This document shows, piece after piece, positions 45,109-57,997 of a stretch of 64,000 nt of DNA. The first letter of the stretch is position 1, and each line of letters begins with the position of its first letter. This stretch comes from Casuarina equisetifolia. Lineage: Eukaryota; Streptophyta; Magnoliopsida; Fagales; Casuarinaceae. The stretch lies in contig CM052361.1 in the NCBI GenBank assembly GCA_028551475.1, positions 5,339,501 through 5,403,500 on the forward strand, written 5' to 3'. Under the pieces are notes generated by a model. It was given only the letters and a program-made list of their open reading frames with translations, had not been told where the DNA came from and searched no databases. Made by a program: the position numbers and the translations under genes.

Positions 45109-48100
45109 ATGGATCCTGGTCGCTTTGGTCTTCAGCAAGGATGGGATAATAACAGCGTAATTGTGGTTTCCTCCTTAATAATCACCTATATGGGATGATA
45201 AAACAAGAAATTATTAGGGCACATGTGATTGTCCATTTTTTTGGGGCATCTCATCCCTAAAGAAAAATGAGGGAAAGCCGTGGGGCAATGAGGATATGGA
45301 CTGGATTTGCCTAAGCTCATATCATGATTGATTATATGTGGCTGACATAGCTTATTCTCTTGAATTCACAGGCTCTGGAGGGTTATGGTGCGGTAAATGA
45401 GCCAAACTTCCGGTGAGTGCTGATAGTTGCTTGTCATCATATCTGGGGTAGTTTAGAATTCATGGTTTTAGGTTTGCATTTAGAAAGATGTGTAAATTCG
45501 TCATTTAGTTTTATTTGCTTGTAGCTGATGTGTGACTATGAATTTGTTTTGTGTTTCTTTCATCTGGAGTGCATTATATTACATTTTACCTTTTCTCTTG
45601 CATCCCATGGTATGTTCTTTTGGCAGGGTTGGTGCTTCTTATGATGAGAGGAGGTTTTTAGATGAAAGATATTCAAGAGATAATGTCTACCCAAGGAATG
45701 CCTTCCCTCGTGACATTTTGGATAGGGAGAACTACCCACCAGCACCTCCTTCTGTGGGTCTTTGGACAGAATCAAGGAGAAGAAGTTATGAAGAAGAATA
45801 TCCAGTTGATAGGGAATCTAGACGACATGATAAGTCATACATTGATTCATACCATGACATGGATACCTTTCGTGATCGTGAGATTGACACTGCACAGGAC
45901 TTTGATAAGTTTGGGGATGGCTATCGCAGTATTGATAACTATCGGGATCATGGATTTGAGAGGCCTGGTAGGTTTGGGGGCCGTGAACGTGATGATTATG
46001 TATATGATGATTATGACTACAAGTCCCGTGCCTCCCACCAAAGCAGGGAGGATAGTCGTGACAGAGATTATGACTATGGTCAGCATAGTTATGATTCTGA
46101 TTATGAAAGAGGCAGTAGGAGAGATGGTAATTGGAGGCGGCGTGGATCCCGTGAAAAGAGATGTTTGAGTCGGGAAAGAGATCCAAGTCCACATAGAAAG
46201 CATGAACGCTCCCGGTCTCGGGGACATGATGATCGACCTAGATCAAGGTCCCCTCGCAGTCGAAGCCATGGTCGAAGTCATAGAGAGGACAGCTATGATG
46301 ATGATCGGCATGAGAGGACTGATAAGCAAAGGGAGCGTGAAGAGAAGCGTCATCGTGAGCAATATGCTGTGGTATGCTTCAAACTGGTTACATTCAGTTT
46401 CAAATTCAATGTATTTGTTGCTTGATAGATGGCTTTAGTGAGAATCTTCTTTCCTTGTAGGCCCCATCTGCCACTGTTGTTGTGAAGGGCCTCTCACAAA
46501 AGACAACTGAGGAAGATTTGTATCAGATACTTGTAATATTTGATTTCTTGGCTCAGATAATAATATTTTATTTCCTTTTATTTCTTTGGCGATAAACTAA
46601 TTTTTGGGTGGCTAATTAGGCTGAATGGGGCCCCCTACGTCATGTCCGTGTGATCAAAGAGCGAAACTCTGGGATATCACGAGGATTTGCTTTTATTGAT
46701 TTTCCTTCTGTGGTAACTTTTATGCATAACTTTCTTTAATTTTATTTATTATTAGTTGTGTTTAAATGAGTGTTTGTATGAATAATTATTGTTCTGGACC
46801 AGGCAGCAGCTCGTGCAATGATGGACAAGATTGGTGATGATGGTCTTGTTGTGGATGGAAGAAAGCTTTTCTTTGAGTATAGGTAGTTTTTCTTCCAATC
46901 ATCACATAATTTTTGTTATTCTAATATTGCGGTTCAAACTCTTTTAGGCTTTGTGCATATTGATGCTAAATTTGTATGCTTATTAAGTCTTTCTTAGTAT
47001 CATGTTGTGAATTGAGAGGTCAGATTGAGCTCAGACAGGGCGAACCCAGAGCAAAGACTTAATAAGCATACAAATTTAGTATCAGATAGGGTGCATCCTG
47101 CATGAAGTTTGATTTTCCTAGGTTTATTGCAGTTGAAGTTCCATTAGTGATGTTTTATTGTCGTGAAAGTGCCAGCTTATAAATTTCAGATGCATGCCAA
47201 TCCTTTTGGTTTATTTGTTATTGCATTTTTAGTTGTTGAACTGTTTTGTGTTGCAGTAGTAAGCCAACTGGTGGGGCAGGTGGACCGTTTGGTCAAGAGA
47301 ATGCTGGGAAATTAGGCCACTTTAACCATAAAGGCATGACAGTACCATCTGATTGGATGTGCAACTCTTGTGGCTGTGTCAATTTTGCTCGGCGGACATC
47401 TTGCTTCCAGGTTTTATTTTTATTTTGCCTTTTGAGTTTGTTCACTATATTTCTTTGCCTATTTTATAGTGATTTAAGGACATTCTTTTGAGAAAAGTTG
47501 TCGTTACCTGGCAGAATAATGAATAACACTTAACCTTTATAACTAGTCTACAATGTGGAATGAGAGCCCAGTGCTAGCTGTATTCAGTATACATGTGAAG
47601 CAGCAGTTTGTCTGCTTTATTAAGCTGCAATTTCCTCTTTCTTAGAGGAAATTGAGGCATGCTGTGCAGAGTGGATGCATGAGGCATGATGATGTTTACG
47701 TTGAGGCTTGTGTAATGTGTAGCTTTGGTGTTTGTAACGTTACCTGGATCTGGTTGATTGTCTCATTTTCTTTCCTTTTTGGCAGTGTAATGAACCACGC
47801 AGTGATGATGCTCCCCCAGCAGATATTTCTTTATCAAATCCAGCACCTTTGGGAAAGAAGGGATTGGAGGCAGGTTTGTGCTTGTTGCTTTGAGTTGCCA
47901 TGTGTTATATTTTGTCAGATGCTTTAATTTATAATTTGATGTAACATTGTTATTTTTTCAGGTCCTACACATGTTTTAGTTGTTCGTGGCTTGGATGAAA
48001 ATGCTGATGAGGAAATGCTCCGTTATGAATTTTCTAAACATGCCCCAATTAAGGTATGAAAATATTGAGTAAATAATCAAATTGTTCTGTTTACCCTAAT

Positions 48101-51100
48101 ATTTAGTGAAATAATGAGACTGCATTCCCATCCCTCTTGAAATGAGTCTCCTCTAGCTCTTGCTTATTATTTTTACTGACCTTAATCTGCAGGACCTCCG
48201 CCTTGTTAGAGACAAATTTACTCATGTCTCAAGGGGGTTTGCATTTGTTCATTTTCATTCGGTATGTCCATTTCATTCCCTAAAAAATGTCTTGATTCAG
48301 TTTTTGCTTTTATGAAATGGCAGATAATGTGCTATTATAGTATTTGACTCGCAGATAAAAATGTTCAATATGTTTATAGATCCTAAATGTAGATCCACTA
48401 TATGTTTGTGCTATTCTGAGATGGATTTAGTATTATGAAGGCTGTGTAAGCGGTTCTTAAGGTGTTAATCATTGGGGCGAATGTGAAAAGGGGAACCATG
48501 AAGTTGTTAAATTAAATGGTGGAACCACTGGGTGGCTCAACTTGATTATTAATTGCATATTTTTCAATCCTGCAGTTAAAAAATGAATACTGGTTGGAAA
48601 GAGTTATTTTGTGTGTTTTAGGCTCGTGTTTAAACAACCTAAATTTTGTTCAGACCAAAGAAAAATAAAAGAAATGAAAAGTTTGATGATTGTCTTCCAT
48701 TATGCTCCCTTTTGGGAGCCAACAAAATCATGTTGTGGCTCCTAGAGACTGTCTTTGATCCCAGACAAACCACCACACCCCCTTTTTGATGGTGGGGTGC
48801 GTCGCCCCTTTTTGATGGGATGAAACAGTTAGTCACCAAAAAGTGTTCTGATAATAAACAGAGCACTGGATTTCACATTTTGTAGGTAGAAGATGCGACC
48901 AGAGCTCTTGAAGCAACAAATGGAACAACTCTTGAGAAGAATGGGCAAATCCTGAGGGTGGCATATGCAAAAAGCATCCTTGGTCCAGGATCAGGCACAT
49001 CAGGATCAGGCCAGTCTAGTAGTCTTGCTGCTGCTGCAATTGAGGCAGCCACATTTGCTCAACAGGTGTTTTAAATATACATTCATATGCGTGGGTGTTT
49101 GCTTGTGCTTGTGTGCATGTGTTTGTATATTTGGAGTTTCTTTTATAGCATCTTTCTGTTCAGTCAATATTAAGCTTAATGTGATTTTACTCGAATTCGA
49201 GTCCTTTGAAGTTCTTGAAAATCTTAAAGACTTCTTGGCCAATGTTTGATGTTTACAGACTAATGAATCGTTAGGCTATAGAAGAGATTGGATTTTGGAG
49301 GCGATGACCAATTGGTTTTAGAAAAGGTGAATTGCAGGAGAAGTAAAAAATAACAAAATAAATAAAAAGAACCGTTATACAATCTCATATAGGTTTTCTG
49401 AACATTCATAGATGGAAGGAGTAGGGCATGACACATGAAATAAGATTAAGCTCTCTTAGATCGGATTAGGAAGTAGGACATTTAGGTATAATACTTGTAT
49501 TAAATGGTTACAGAGGGGGTTTGTGGAAGACAATTGAGGGAAGTGACTGATACTGTTCTACAACTTAGGGTTTTGTTCCGTTTCATTATTATAATTAATT
49601 GTTTTTTCTTTTGGAAAGGATATCGCCGGTTTTTCTTTTCTGTTAAGCACTGCATGAGATAAAAAGAAGGATTACCTTTTGAGATGAGAAAGACAGCATA
49701 ATTTTATGCTTTGAACACATTCCTTATTTGATCTTTCTTTTAGAAAAATCTATCTGGGAGAGTAAAGGAATTGTAAAGATCATGATAAAGGGCTTAGAAT
49801 CACTTCAGTGACTAAATCACCGAGTAATTTTTAAAAATACTCAAAATCTGAAATCAAGTGAATCACTCAGGAAAATACTGATTTATGAAGTATTTTTCCA
49901 GCATGAAAATGTCTTTGGACGGCCAATTGTATTTAAAGACATGGAAAGAAGTATCTTCCCTGGTCCAAAGTAGATATGCACTTTTCTTTTTGGGTTGTCA
50001 AGAAAATTACTGAAAGTTACAAAAATTGGAGGTTCATAGCACATTTGTTTTAAAGCATCATCGAGAGAGGAATATCAAACTTGGTGAATAGGAAAGGTAG
50101 GAGATAATTTTCCCTAAGCACTGAGTTCTGCAGGAGTCGATCATTTGTCTTAGAGCACAATTGATATTGGAATATCAGACATGGTGAATTTCAGTAAGGA
50201 GCTAATTTCCCAGAAGCACTGAGTTCTGCAGGAGTCAATCACTTAGTCTGAAAGCATGATTGAGATAGGAATATCCGACTAGGTGTAGTGAAGGAAGGTG
50301 CTAATTTTCCTGGCTGTGCAGCAGTTTCTTATGTTTTTAAAATACTTAGTGAACGAGTTGTCTTACCTTTTATACTGAGCGAACAAGTGGTCTTTTAATG
50401 TGATAAAAATGGTAATATTTAAAAATTGTGTTAAGCTCTTTCCTCGCTGTGGATTAGAGATTTATAATTGTAATGGACCTCTGACAATTGAAATCCAACT
50501 TAAATTTGGTCCATCAGTTGTGTACCTGGGAGTTATCTACCCTTCCCACCCTTTGCCAAACTAACAATCTTTTTCAAGCATTAACCTTAGATACCTTGCA
50601 GCACATAGGCTTGATGTTTGTGCTGTGAGCCTTATTAATTCATCCCTTCTAATTAGTGCAGCTGTTGTGCTATATTTCCTCGTGGTGTATACACAATTGA
50701 ATGGGGAGGTTCTGCATGGGGCTCAGATTCATGCTAGTAGTTATAGAGTAGTATTTCAAGTTGTGCTTTTGTCTAGTTGCCGCTGGTTTGGTGATCTTAT
50801 GTAACAGAATTTTATGCCGTTGCTTCCTTGTGCTCCTTTTTGTGGCATTTCAGTATGATGCTGTGGGATGGGCACCAAAAGAATACAACCCAGATGACAA
50901 GACATCAATGGGTGGGCAGGAACAAAGTGGTGGGGAGGTTGCAGTTCAAAATGATGGTTCGGCTCCACAATCTGGATTTGTATGGGATGAGGCATCTGGT
51001 TATTACTACGATGCTGCTTCTGGATTCTACTATGATGGAAATACAGGTCCTCTCCGCATAATTGCTTAAGTCATTTGAATGTGAATCATTTCCAGGCTTT

Positions 51101-54100
51101 GGCCCTTGCTGAGTAGGTTTTGATGGAATTGGCCCTTGCTCTTTTTTTCCCCCTTCTCTCTCTCTCTCTCTCTCTCTCTCTTTTGGGTAGTCCCTGGATG
51201 GATTGGGTCGAACTGGATGCTACATGAACACATTTTTTCCAGGTCATAGTCTGAATATCCTGCTAATGATATCTAAGAATTCTATCCCTCTCTCCCTCTA
51301 TATGTGTGTGCTTATACACGAAGTCATTTATATATATGTGCAGACATGCAGAGAAATGTATTGAGTAGTTACAAGAACAGGATATTCTTGTTTCAAGTTT
51401 CTGGACCACCATTGAAGATGCTCAAATATTTTTCTGCAACAATTGCTGCTTATTTTATTGTGGTGTTTAGTTGTGGGTAATTGTTTGGGATTCTTGAGAA
51501 TCCAAGAACGTTACCTCCTTTGTTGGCATTTAAGTAGAAGGAATTCAGATACTTATGAGTATCTAGATTCCTCCCAACCTCTTTTCGTTGGGATGTGGAT
51601 TCCTTGTAGATAGGTGGTAATGCACGTATCCATCCACCTTGGGAAAGCTTTATTCTCCATCTAAATGGATAAAGAAGGGCTTAACTTGTTAACTAGCGCC
51701 CCCAAACATCCCCATACTTGTCAGCTTTGTCAATGCTGAAACCTTAAAAAAACAAAGTTTCCCTGTGGCGACCAAGAAAATCCTTAAATCTAAGGAATTT
51801 ACCTCAAATCTGTTTGGTTCTTTATGTGGGGATCCAATTTGTTTCTCTTTGTAAGCTTGCTTGTCTGTTTTTGTTCCAATGGATTTCTCTCTTAGTTTTT
51901 CCTGTGATTGTGGGGTTTTGTGGATCAGTGGGTTGTAATTATGTCATTCAAGGATGGATGATCATTCCTGAGAATGTGGATGCTATAATAATTTGGTTAT
52001 TGTTTTTCTGACCATTAATCTCTGTGGCATCCATATTCTCCTGAATGACTTTGGGTGCTAGTTATTGTTGGTATTACCTTTCATAAAAAAGAATTAAACT
52101 CTTCCAATCATCCTTGAAATGTCCATGTCCAACTTCAAACAGATGTCTGTGGTAACTGTGGTTTATAAGTTGCTGATTTATTGGACCACTAGTATCTGGA
52201 ATTGCAAACATAATATATGTTCTTTTTGAAAAGGTGGATGCTAATAATATGAACTTTTTTTATAAGAAATTCATCTGTGTGAAGGTGAAGTTCATAAAGT
52301 TTCTTATCTGAAGGTGAGTTCGGGAATCTAACCTTTCTTTGTTCTCTTATATGTTCTTGCTACTTGCAGGTCTATATTATGACAGTAACAGCGGATTCTG
52401 GTATTCATATGATCACCAAACTCAGCAGTACATCCCGTGCAATGATCAGAATGACAACAAAACACCTGGTAACCAATCTGAGCTCTCCAAGGCATCAGAT
52501 GGTTCTACTAATAGAAAAGTGATAATCTCTGCCCCAGCTACTACTGTGACATTGGCTGAGAAGTCTGCCTCACTACCAGATGCAGTACAGGCTGCAGCTA
52601 CAGCAGCAATAGCTGCTGAGAAGAAAGAGAAGGAGAAGTTAAAAGAGATAAAACTTGCTTCAAAGAGCAGTATTCTAGCTAATAAGAAGAAAATGAATAA
52701 CGTATTGTCCATGTGGAAGCAGAGGAGTCATGAAGGGCAAGCAACTCGTGTGGCTCTTGATGACAATCAACCATCCGGGGCAGCTGATGACAGACCTCTT
52801 TCCGTTGGACAATCCACAAGGAGCAAGTTTAAGACAGATGCAACACCGTCAAAAGACAATTCTACATTTAGTTCAGGAGCTCCTACCCGTTCTTCTGTAG
52901 CCCAAGCAGCTGGCTCGGAATCTCCAGTCAAGCCAAGACCTGTGAGCAACAGCTTAGGGGGGACTGTGATGGGGGTCATCAGGGGTTCTGGAAGAGCTAC
53001 AGTGAGGTCAGAAACTTTGGCTTCGGGATCACCTGGTGGAGTTTCCACTTCAACTGTTGCTGCTGGTTTAGCTTTATCAGCAAATGCAGATATACCTACA
53101 GTTGCAACTCCATTTAAAACCGATGTTTCTGCATTGGGTACCTACGCATCGCCTGCAGCTGCTGTGAGTGGCAAGAGGAGGTTTTCTGAAATGCCAAGTA
53201 ATCTAACTGCGATGCACAAGGACCAATTTCAAACCCCCTATAGGGATCGTGCAGCTGAGCGACGGAGCTTGTATGGTTCATCCTCTCTTGGAGACAATCT
53301 ATCTGACCTGGGGTTTGGTGATTCAAGTAAGCTTTTGTTCAGCAATTTTGACTTTAACCGCATGCCTTTGGTCTTGTCTTAGAAACTCTTTAGTTATTGT
53401 TTATGTGGTAAATGAAGTATGGATCTAGTACATAGGAAAATGTTACACTTGAGGAATTAATTCTGCATCGCGTATCTGCTGAATTTTTCATGTTTTATAT
53501 ACCATTTAGTTGTTCAACTATGTGGTTTATTTGCTTCTCTGTCTTTATCTGTATTGGCTTCTGAGAAACCGTCTTTTACTGTTGGTGAATATCCAAGATC
53601 GAGACTCTGCGTTAAGGAAGGGTTCTATGGATTCAATGCCTTTTCCTCCGGGTGTTGGTGGAGGGCGCACCTTTGGAGACACCAATTCCAACAGTTTTGA
53701 GGTGATTACTGCGGACAAAGCAATTGATGAGAGCAATGTGGGCAACCGGATGCTCCGAAACATGGGCTGGCATGAAGGCTTGGTATCATTTCCTTCTTTG
53801 CACTTTGAATATCGCAATCTGTTGATTTATTGTTTAAATAGAACTGGAACACCCTTTCAAATTTCTACTTGGAATACTTATAACCGTTCTTTATTCCTTC
53901 TGCTTTTCCAAGCAGTGGAATCTGATTTAACTATTAGATAGAGGTAACTCTATTTGTTTTTGTGGAAAGCAGTTGATGCAGACATAAACCGTTAACCCTA
54001 AAATTTTGTTGTTTTTAGTATGCAAACATCATTTCTTCTAGTTACTAGGTTTTTCTATTCTTCACTTTTGTTTGTAACCTCCGTCTCGGTACATCTGAAT

Positions 54101-54388
54101 GGTACCAGTGGCCACTTGGTTCTTATTTGGAGCACTTATTCTGCAGGATTCTGACATTTATGATCTGGGGATTGTGTTTGTGTTGTTTGGTATTCCTCTG
54201 GTGTGCAGGGACTAGGAAAGGATGGAAGTGGAATGGTAGAGCCAGTCCAGGCACAAGCCATGGATAATCGGGCAGGACTTGGTAGTCAGCAGAAAAAGGT
54301 AGATCCCACCCTCGAAGTGCAGGCCGGGGACAGTTACAAGACCCTCATTCATAAGAAGGCCCTCGCCAGGTTTCGGGAGATGTCCTAG
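45109..54388 (+). CDS. SUA: SUPPRESSOR OF ABI3-5, RBM5-like splicing factor
   Basis: A nuclear splicing regulator homologous to human RBM5; in Arabidopsis it suppresses removal of a cryptic ABI3 intron. Coding exons: 45109-45156, 45372-45412, 45627-46371, 46461-46532, 46620-46712, 46803-46882, 47257-47410, 47786-47873, 47962-48053, 48193-48261, 48886-49065, 50854-51046, 52370-53326, 53598-53782, 54209-54388; all phases agree, 1058 residues. Domains are an Arg/Ser/Asp-rich N-terminus (exon 3), RRM1 about 281-360, RanBP2 zinc finger with Cys 395, 398, 409 and 412, RRM2 about 441-530, OCRE aromatic repeats (GYYYDAASGFYYDGNTG onward) about 597-650, a Lys/Ala-rich helix, and a G-patch about 987-1035 (GNRMLRNMGWHEGLGLG). 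The start MDPGRFGLQQGWDNN is the conserved family start. Confidence 0.96.
46966..47079. repeat. Perfect 27-bp inverted repeat in SUA intron 6
   Basis: Arms 46966-46992 and 47053-47079 are exact reverse complements (27 of 27) around a 60-base loop, wholly inside the intron between exons 6 and 7. The left arm starts CTAAATTTGTATGC and the right arm ends GCATACAAATTTAG. Confidence 0.95.
50054..50325. repeat. Three-copy 100-bp tandem repeat in SUA intron 11
   Basis: Units start at 50054, 50154 and 50253 with 'agca' followed by 'gaatatc' and 'cactgagttctgcaggagtc' blocks; the third is truncated. It lies in the 1.8-kb intron between exons 11 and 12 and contains no conserved frame. Confidence 0.85.
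51155..51181. repeat. (CT)n microsatellite in SUA intron 12
   Basis: An uninterrupted CT run of about 13 units in the intron splitting the OCRE domain codons. Confidence 0.9.
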
Positions 54389-55125
54389 ATAGGTTATTGA
54401 CATGGATTGAACCGATCTGAAGCCAAAAATCTCAAGAGGAATGCAGATACCAGAGCTCCAAAATCTTGTTGTAAAGAGGCTCTCGTGTCATCCAGAATTT
54501 GTTTGGGGTGTCGTTCCGACTCAATTTATCTTGTAAAAAACTAGCTTTTCAGCACATGTAAAATTCAAACGTAATTGAAAGGTCTGAAATTTTGATTACC
54601 TTCTTGTTCAGCTGTTGTTTTAGTCCCCAAGAGGAAGAGAGTTATTGAGAGCGAACGCCGGACATTATTAACAAAACGTTGGTGGAACCGAATGATTGGC
54701 TTATAAGACATAAATATTTGTGTCCTGGTCAACCTCGAACAGCTTAAAAAGGGACGGCTTCCCAATTTATAGCCGCCGACAGTGCGAATTTAACAAAGTC
54801 GTCTTCCTCCGGCGCACATTAGGAACCATTCATTACTTCTAACGTGAGCCTGCCGCGTCCAAACCAGAACCTTTCCGGGGTTTCACTGCATCTTTCGTTG
54901 TCAGCTGGACTGCCGTTGCGACGTTTCACTCGGACAAAATTAGGAGCCTTGGTTCATAAGCCAGTTTATCAAGCGTAAAACATAGAAGACCCCTATTGAG
55001 CTCCCTCTGAATCGAAGAAATTGTTTCTGCCTCATCGCAATTCAATGACGCAACAACCACCGGTGATGCCGACCTGAAGACACCTCGCGCCTCAAGAAAC
55101 CCAGATCCATCCGCACCGTAACGAG
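54389..55125. other. SUA 3' UTR and esterase 5' leader
   Basis: The SUA 3' UTR probably covers the first 200-400 bases. The remainder, GC-richer from 54770, is upstream and leader sequence of the next gene in the same orientation. No separate gene was seen. Confidence 0.5.
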
Positions 55126-56178
55126 ATGATGCTGGGAGCGGTGCAGCTGGGCCTCATGGCGGCGTGCGTGGTGCTCTTCGTCCCCATGGGAATGGCCGGC
55201 TGGCACCTTAGTCGCAACAAGATGTTGTTTTTCAGCGGCGCTCTTTTCATTACTCTCGCCGTCGGTGTCCACCTAACTCCGTATTTCCCCTCCATTTCCG
55301 ACTTCGCCTCCTCCGTCTCCTCTTTTGTCGTCTTCGACTCCCGGGAATCCTGCCTCTCCCTCCTCCACGATGTCTCTTGGCCTGCCCGTGATCATTCCTG
55401 GTCGTGGTCTACCTCGCGGTCTGTTCTTGCCTGCGGCTTCCAGAAGCTCGACCCTCCCGACGCCGCCGATTTGCTCAACGGCTCGTGGGTCGTTGTCGCT
55501 GGGGACTCCCAGGCGAGGCTAGTCGTGCAGTCGTTGCTCGGCTTGGTTTTGGGTCCGGAGCGCATGGAGTTGATAAAGGCCGATTTGTTCAAGCGCCACA
55601 GCGACTATCAGATCGTGGTAGATGAAAGTGGTATGAAATTGGATTTCGTCTGGGCTCCTTACGTGACCAATCTCACCGATTTGGTCACGGGTTTCAAGCG
55701 GAATCGGAGTTACCCAGATGTGTTGGTGATGGGTTCAGGGCTGTGGCACATGCTTCATTTCACGAACGCCTCGGATTACGGTGTTGGGTTAGAGCGGTTG
55801 AGAAGTTCATTGGTGTCCTTGTTACCCATTTCCCCGGAATTAGGCGCCGACGGTCCCGTGGCGGGGTCGGTATCCGTCCGATCGCCGCATTTGTTCTGGA
55901 TTGGGATTCCCACGCTAATAAACTCGATGCTGAATACGGAGGAGAAGAGGGAGAGGATGACCGACGAACTACGGGTTGCTTACGACGAGGCGCTTCGGAA
56001 CAGCGAGCTTTTGCGCCAGTCCGGCGGGCCGTTGTTCTTGTTGGATGTACAGTCCTTGAGTTGGAATTGTGGAGTACGATGTACGGAGGATGGGATGCAC
56101 TATAGTGCGGCTGTTTACGAGGCCGCCGTGCAAATCATGCTCAATGCACTGCTCATACAATCTCATCAGAGGCTTTAA
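55126..56178 (+). CDS. SGNH/PC-esterase-like membrane protein (PMR5/Cas1p family)
   Basis: An intronless gene for 350 residues. It resembles plant proteins annotated as GDSL/SGNH-like acyl-esterases of the Pmr5/Cas1p family, which in related members O-acetylate or de-acetylate cell-wall polysaccharides in the Golgi; the substrate of this subgroup is unknown to me. Two N-terminal hydrophobic segments (about 4-22 and 33-50) suggest a membrane anchor. The esterase-like region has the nucleophile motif VVVAGDSQAR (GDS 126-128), a mid-protein MGSGLWHM block and the terminal CTEDGMHYS with D322-x-x-H325, so the Ser-Asp-His set is complete. The first of two adjacent ATGs was taken as start. The coding sequence is clearly GC-richer than its neighbours. 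Confidence 0.85.
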   Translation: MMLGAVQLGLMAACVVLFVPMGMAGWHLSRNKMLFFSGALFITLAVGVHLTPYFPSISDFASSVSSFVVFDSRESCLSLLHDVSWPARDHSWSWSTSRSVLACGFQKLDPPDAADLLNGSWVVVAGDSQARLVVQSLLGLVLGPERMELIKADLFKRHSDYQIVVDESGMKLDFVWAPYVTNLTDLVTGFKRNRSYPDVLVMGSGLWHMLHFTNASDYGVGLERLRSSLVSLLPISPELGADGPVAGSVSVRSPHLFWIGIPTLINSMLNTEEKRERMTDELRVAYDEALRNSELLRQSGGPLFLLDVQSLSWNCGVRCTEDGMHYSAAVYEAAVQIMLNALLIQSHQRL

Positions 56179-57997
56179 GGGAAAGGAGATTGATCAAGTG
56201 TTAATAACCCAACATATATTCATCAAGGATTCTGATCCTTGTGAGGTCCAGTTCTTCCCTCTGATCTTGCGTTCTTCTTGACTTCTGCCAAGTTCATTCT
56301 GATTGACGTAGGAGTAGAAACGTTTTCTAAAAGATTTTTATTTTTTGGCAATATAGCATCACATATTGAAATTCATTTTCTTTTTCTTCCCTACAAAGAT
56401 TGGATACTGATAGCGCCTGTAATGTCTCAGATTGAATTTTGACTGGAATCAATTCCAAACTTATGTGTGAATAGTATATAATTGCTTTTTTCACAGTTTC
56501 ATAGCTTTAAATGAAGATCACTATAGTATTTGCATTAGGGCTTGGGTTTTCTCCTTTCTTAACACATAGTAAATTAGTGCCTATAACATGTTGAATTGGC
56601 GTTTTTGAACATTTGGGCTTTTTCCTTTCTGCTTTGTGTCATTTTTTTTCTTAATCATACAACAAAGCTTGGTGTCATTCGAAAAGTATGTCGAAGGGAC
56701 ATGAGCACTTATACTGTGTGTTTAGCATGTTCTTCATTTTGTTTGTAGACTTAATTAGTGAATCCTGTTTGTAGTTAAACAAAACTGCCTAAAACATAGG
56801 CCACCGAGTTTGTAATCTTTCCGCAGCCAGAATTATGGATTGGTTGATCCTGTTTTGGAGTCTGTTGTGAGATTTAAGCAGACTCCTCTCTTTTTTTTTT
56901 TCATTCACTTAGTGGGAGGAGATGTATATAATTTATGGTTGGTTGGTAGTTAATCATTGTATTTAAGTTTAATTTTCTGGATTTCTCTGACTCCAATTGG
57001 AAGGGGACATGAAGCGTATTCAATGTAGTTGGTAGGCCATTTTGGTCAACCCAGTTTGTGGCCGGCTCAACTGGAGTATCCATTGTAACTCGTTTGCTAG
57101 CTAGAAGTCTCTAGGAGCTACGTGGTCCTGGCTTGGAACTCGTTTGAGACGCGTTCCATGGTGGCACGGCAACCCATTCCGGCCCCTCTTGGAAAATGTC
57201 AGAACCTTCTTGATTGCTGTTTACTGCATGATGACCCCCTGATTCATGAAAAATCCATCTAAATTTTTCTTTCCATTAGCTTTGGATTCAACTTTTAGCC
57301 GTTTGCTTAAGATGCTTCAAGAATTCTTAGCTGGAAAGATCACATTTAGTCAAATCGCCCTCATTGGTGGTCCCTGAAAAAAGTATGCAGAATGCTTATC
57401 TGAAATTCGAATATTTACGGCTTCTTCCGCAACGAATCTTTGCTCTTACCCATCTCCATGATACGATACGGCCTAGACATTTTTGGTTGTAACAAATGAT
57501 ATCAAAACCAACTCATTTCTTCGTCAGCAATCTACCTCCATGATACGGCCTAGACATTTTTAGTTGTAACAAATGGTATCAAAACCAATTCATCAACACC
57601 ATGTAACAAATGGTATCAAAACCAACTCATCAACACCATGGATTCGGGTATAAGAGGATGTTATAACCAATAGTGTGGCATCTTTGTCGTACTGCTTCAA
57701 AAAAGTAATTGGGCATTCTTACTCTTATTAATTAAGATCAGTCTTTTGGAAAGGAATCCAACCCGTAACATCATGTTTCATTACGCTCTCAATCCTAGTC
57801 TTATAAACACACCATAATACACACCCTGTTCATAAGCAAGCATATACAAAACGAAGACTTCTTAAAAGTGGATTGATTGATCCGTTATCTCCTACATTTC
57901 CGCGCAAATACACACCCTTTCCCTTACATCTTTATAGCACAACAATGGCAATTCATTCCCTACAACCTAAGGAAACAAAAATGTTTTTCAACGACCT
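56179..57997. other. Convergent intergenic region
   Basis: Lies between the 3' ends of the esterase gene (plus) and the expansin gene (minus). No gene was recognised. It contains the primer-site-like repeats listed at 57462-57640. Confidence 0.5.
57462..57640. repeat. Tandem fragments of a retroelement LTR/primer-site junction
   Basis: The block 'cggcctagacattttt' plus 'gttgtaacaaatg.tatcaaaacca' occurs at about 57468-57510 and 57543-57585, and its second half again at 57602-57630. TGTAACA followed by a TGGTATCA-like sequence resembles the end of a copia LTR joined to its primer-binding site. No coding part is present. Confidence 0.5.

Noticed and set aside
45560-46438. Long antisense and alternate-frame open frames over SUA exon 3
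   Set aside because: They are shadows of the repetitive Arg/Asp/Tyr-rich coding sequence, rich in His or Met/Ile in the pattern expected from frame shift.
55743-56105. 120-codon frame inside the esterase gene
   Set aside because: Alternate frame of a GC-rich intronless coding sequence with complete catalytic motifs in the main frame.
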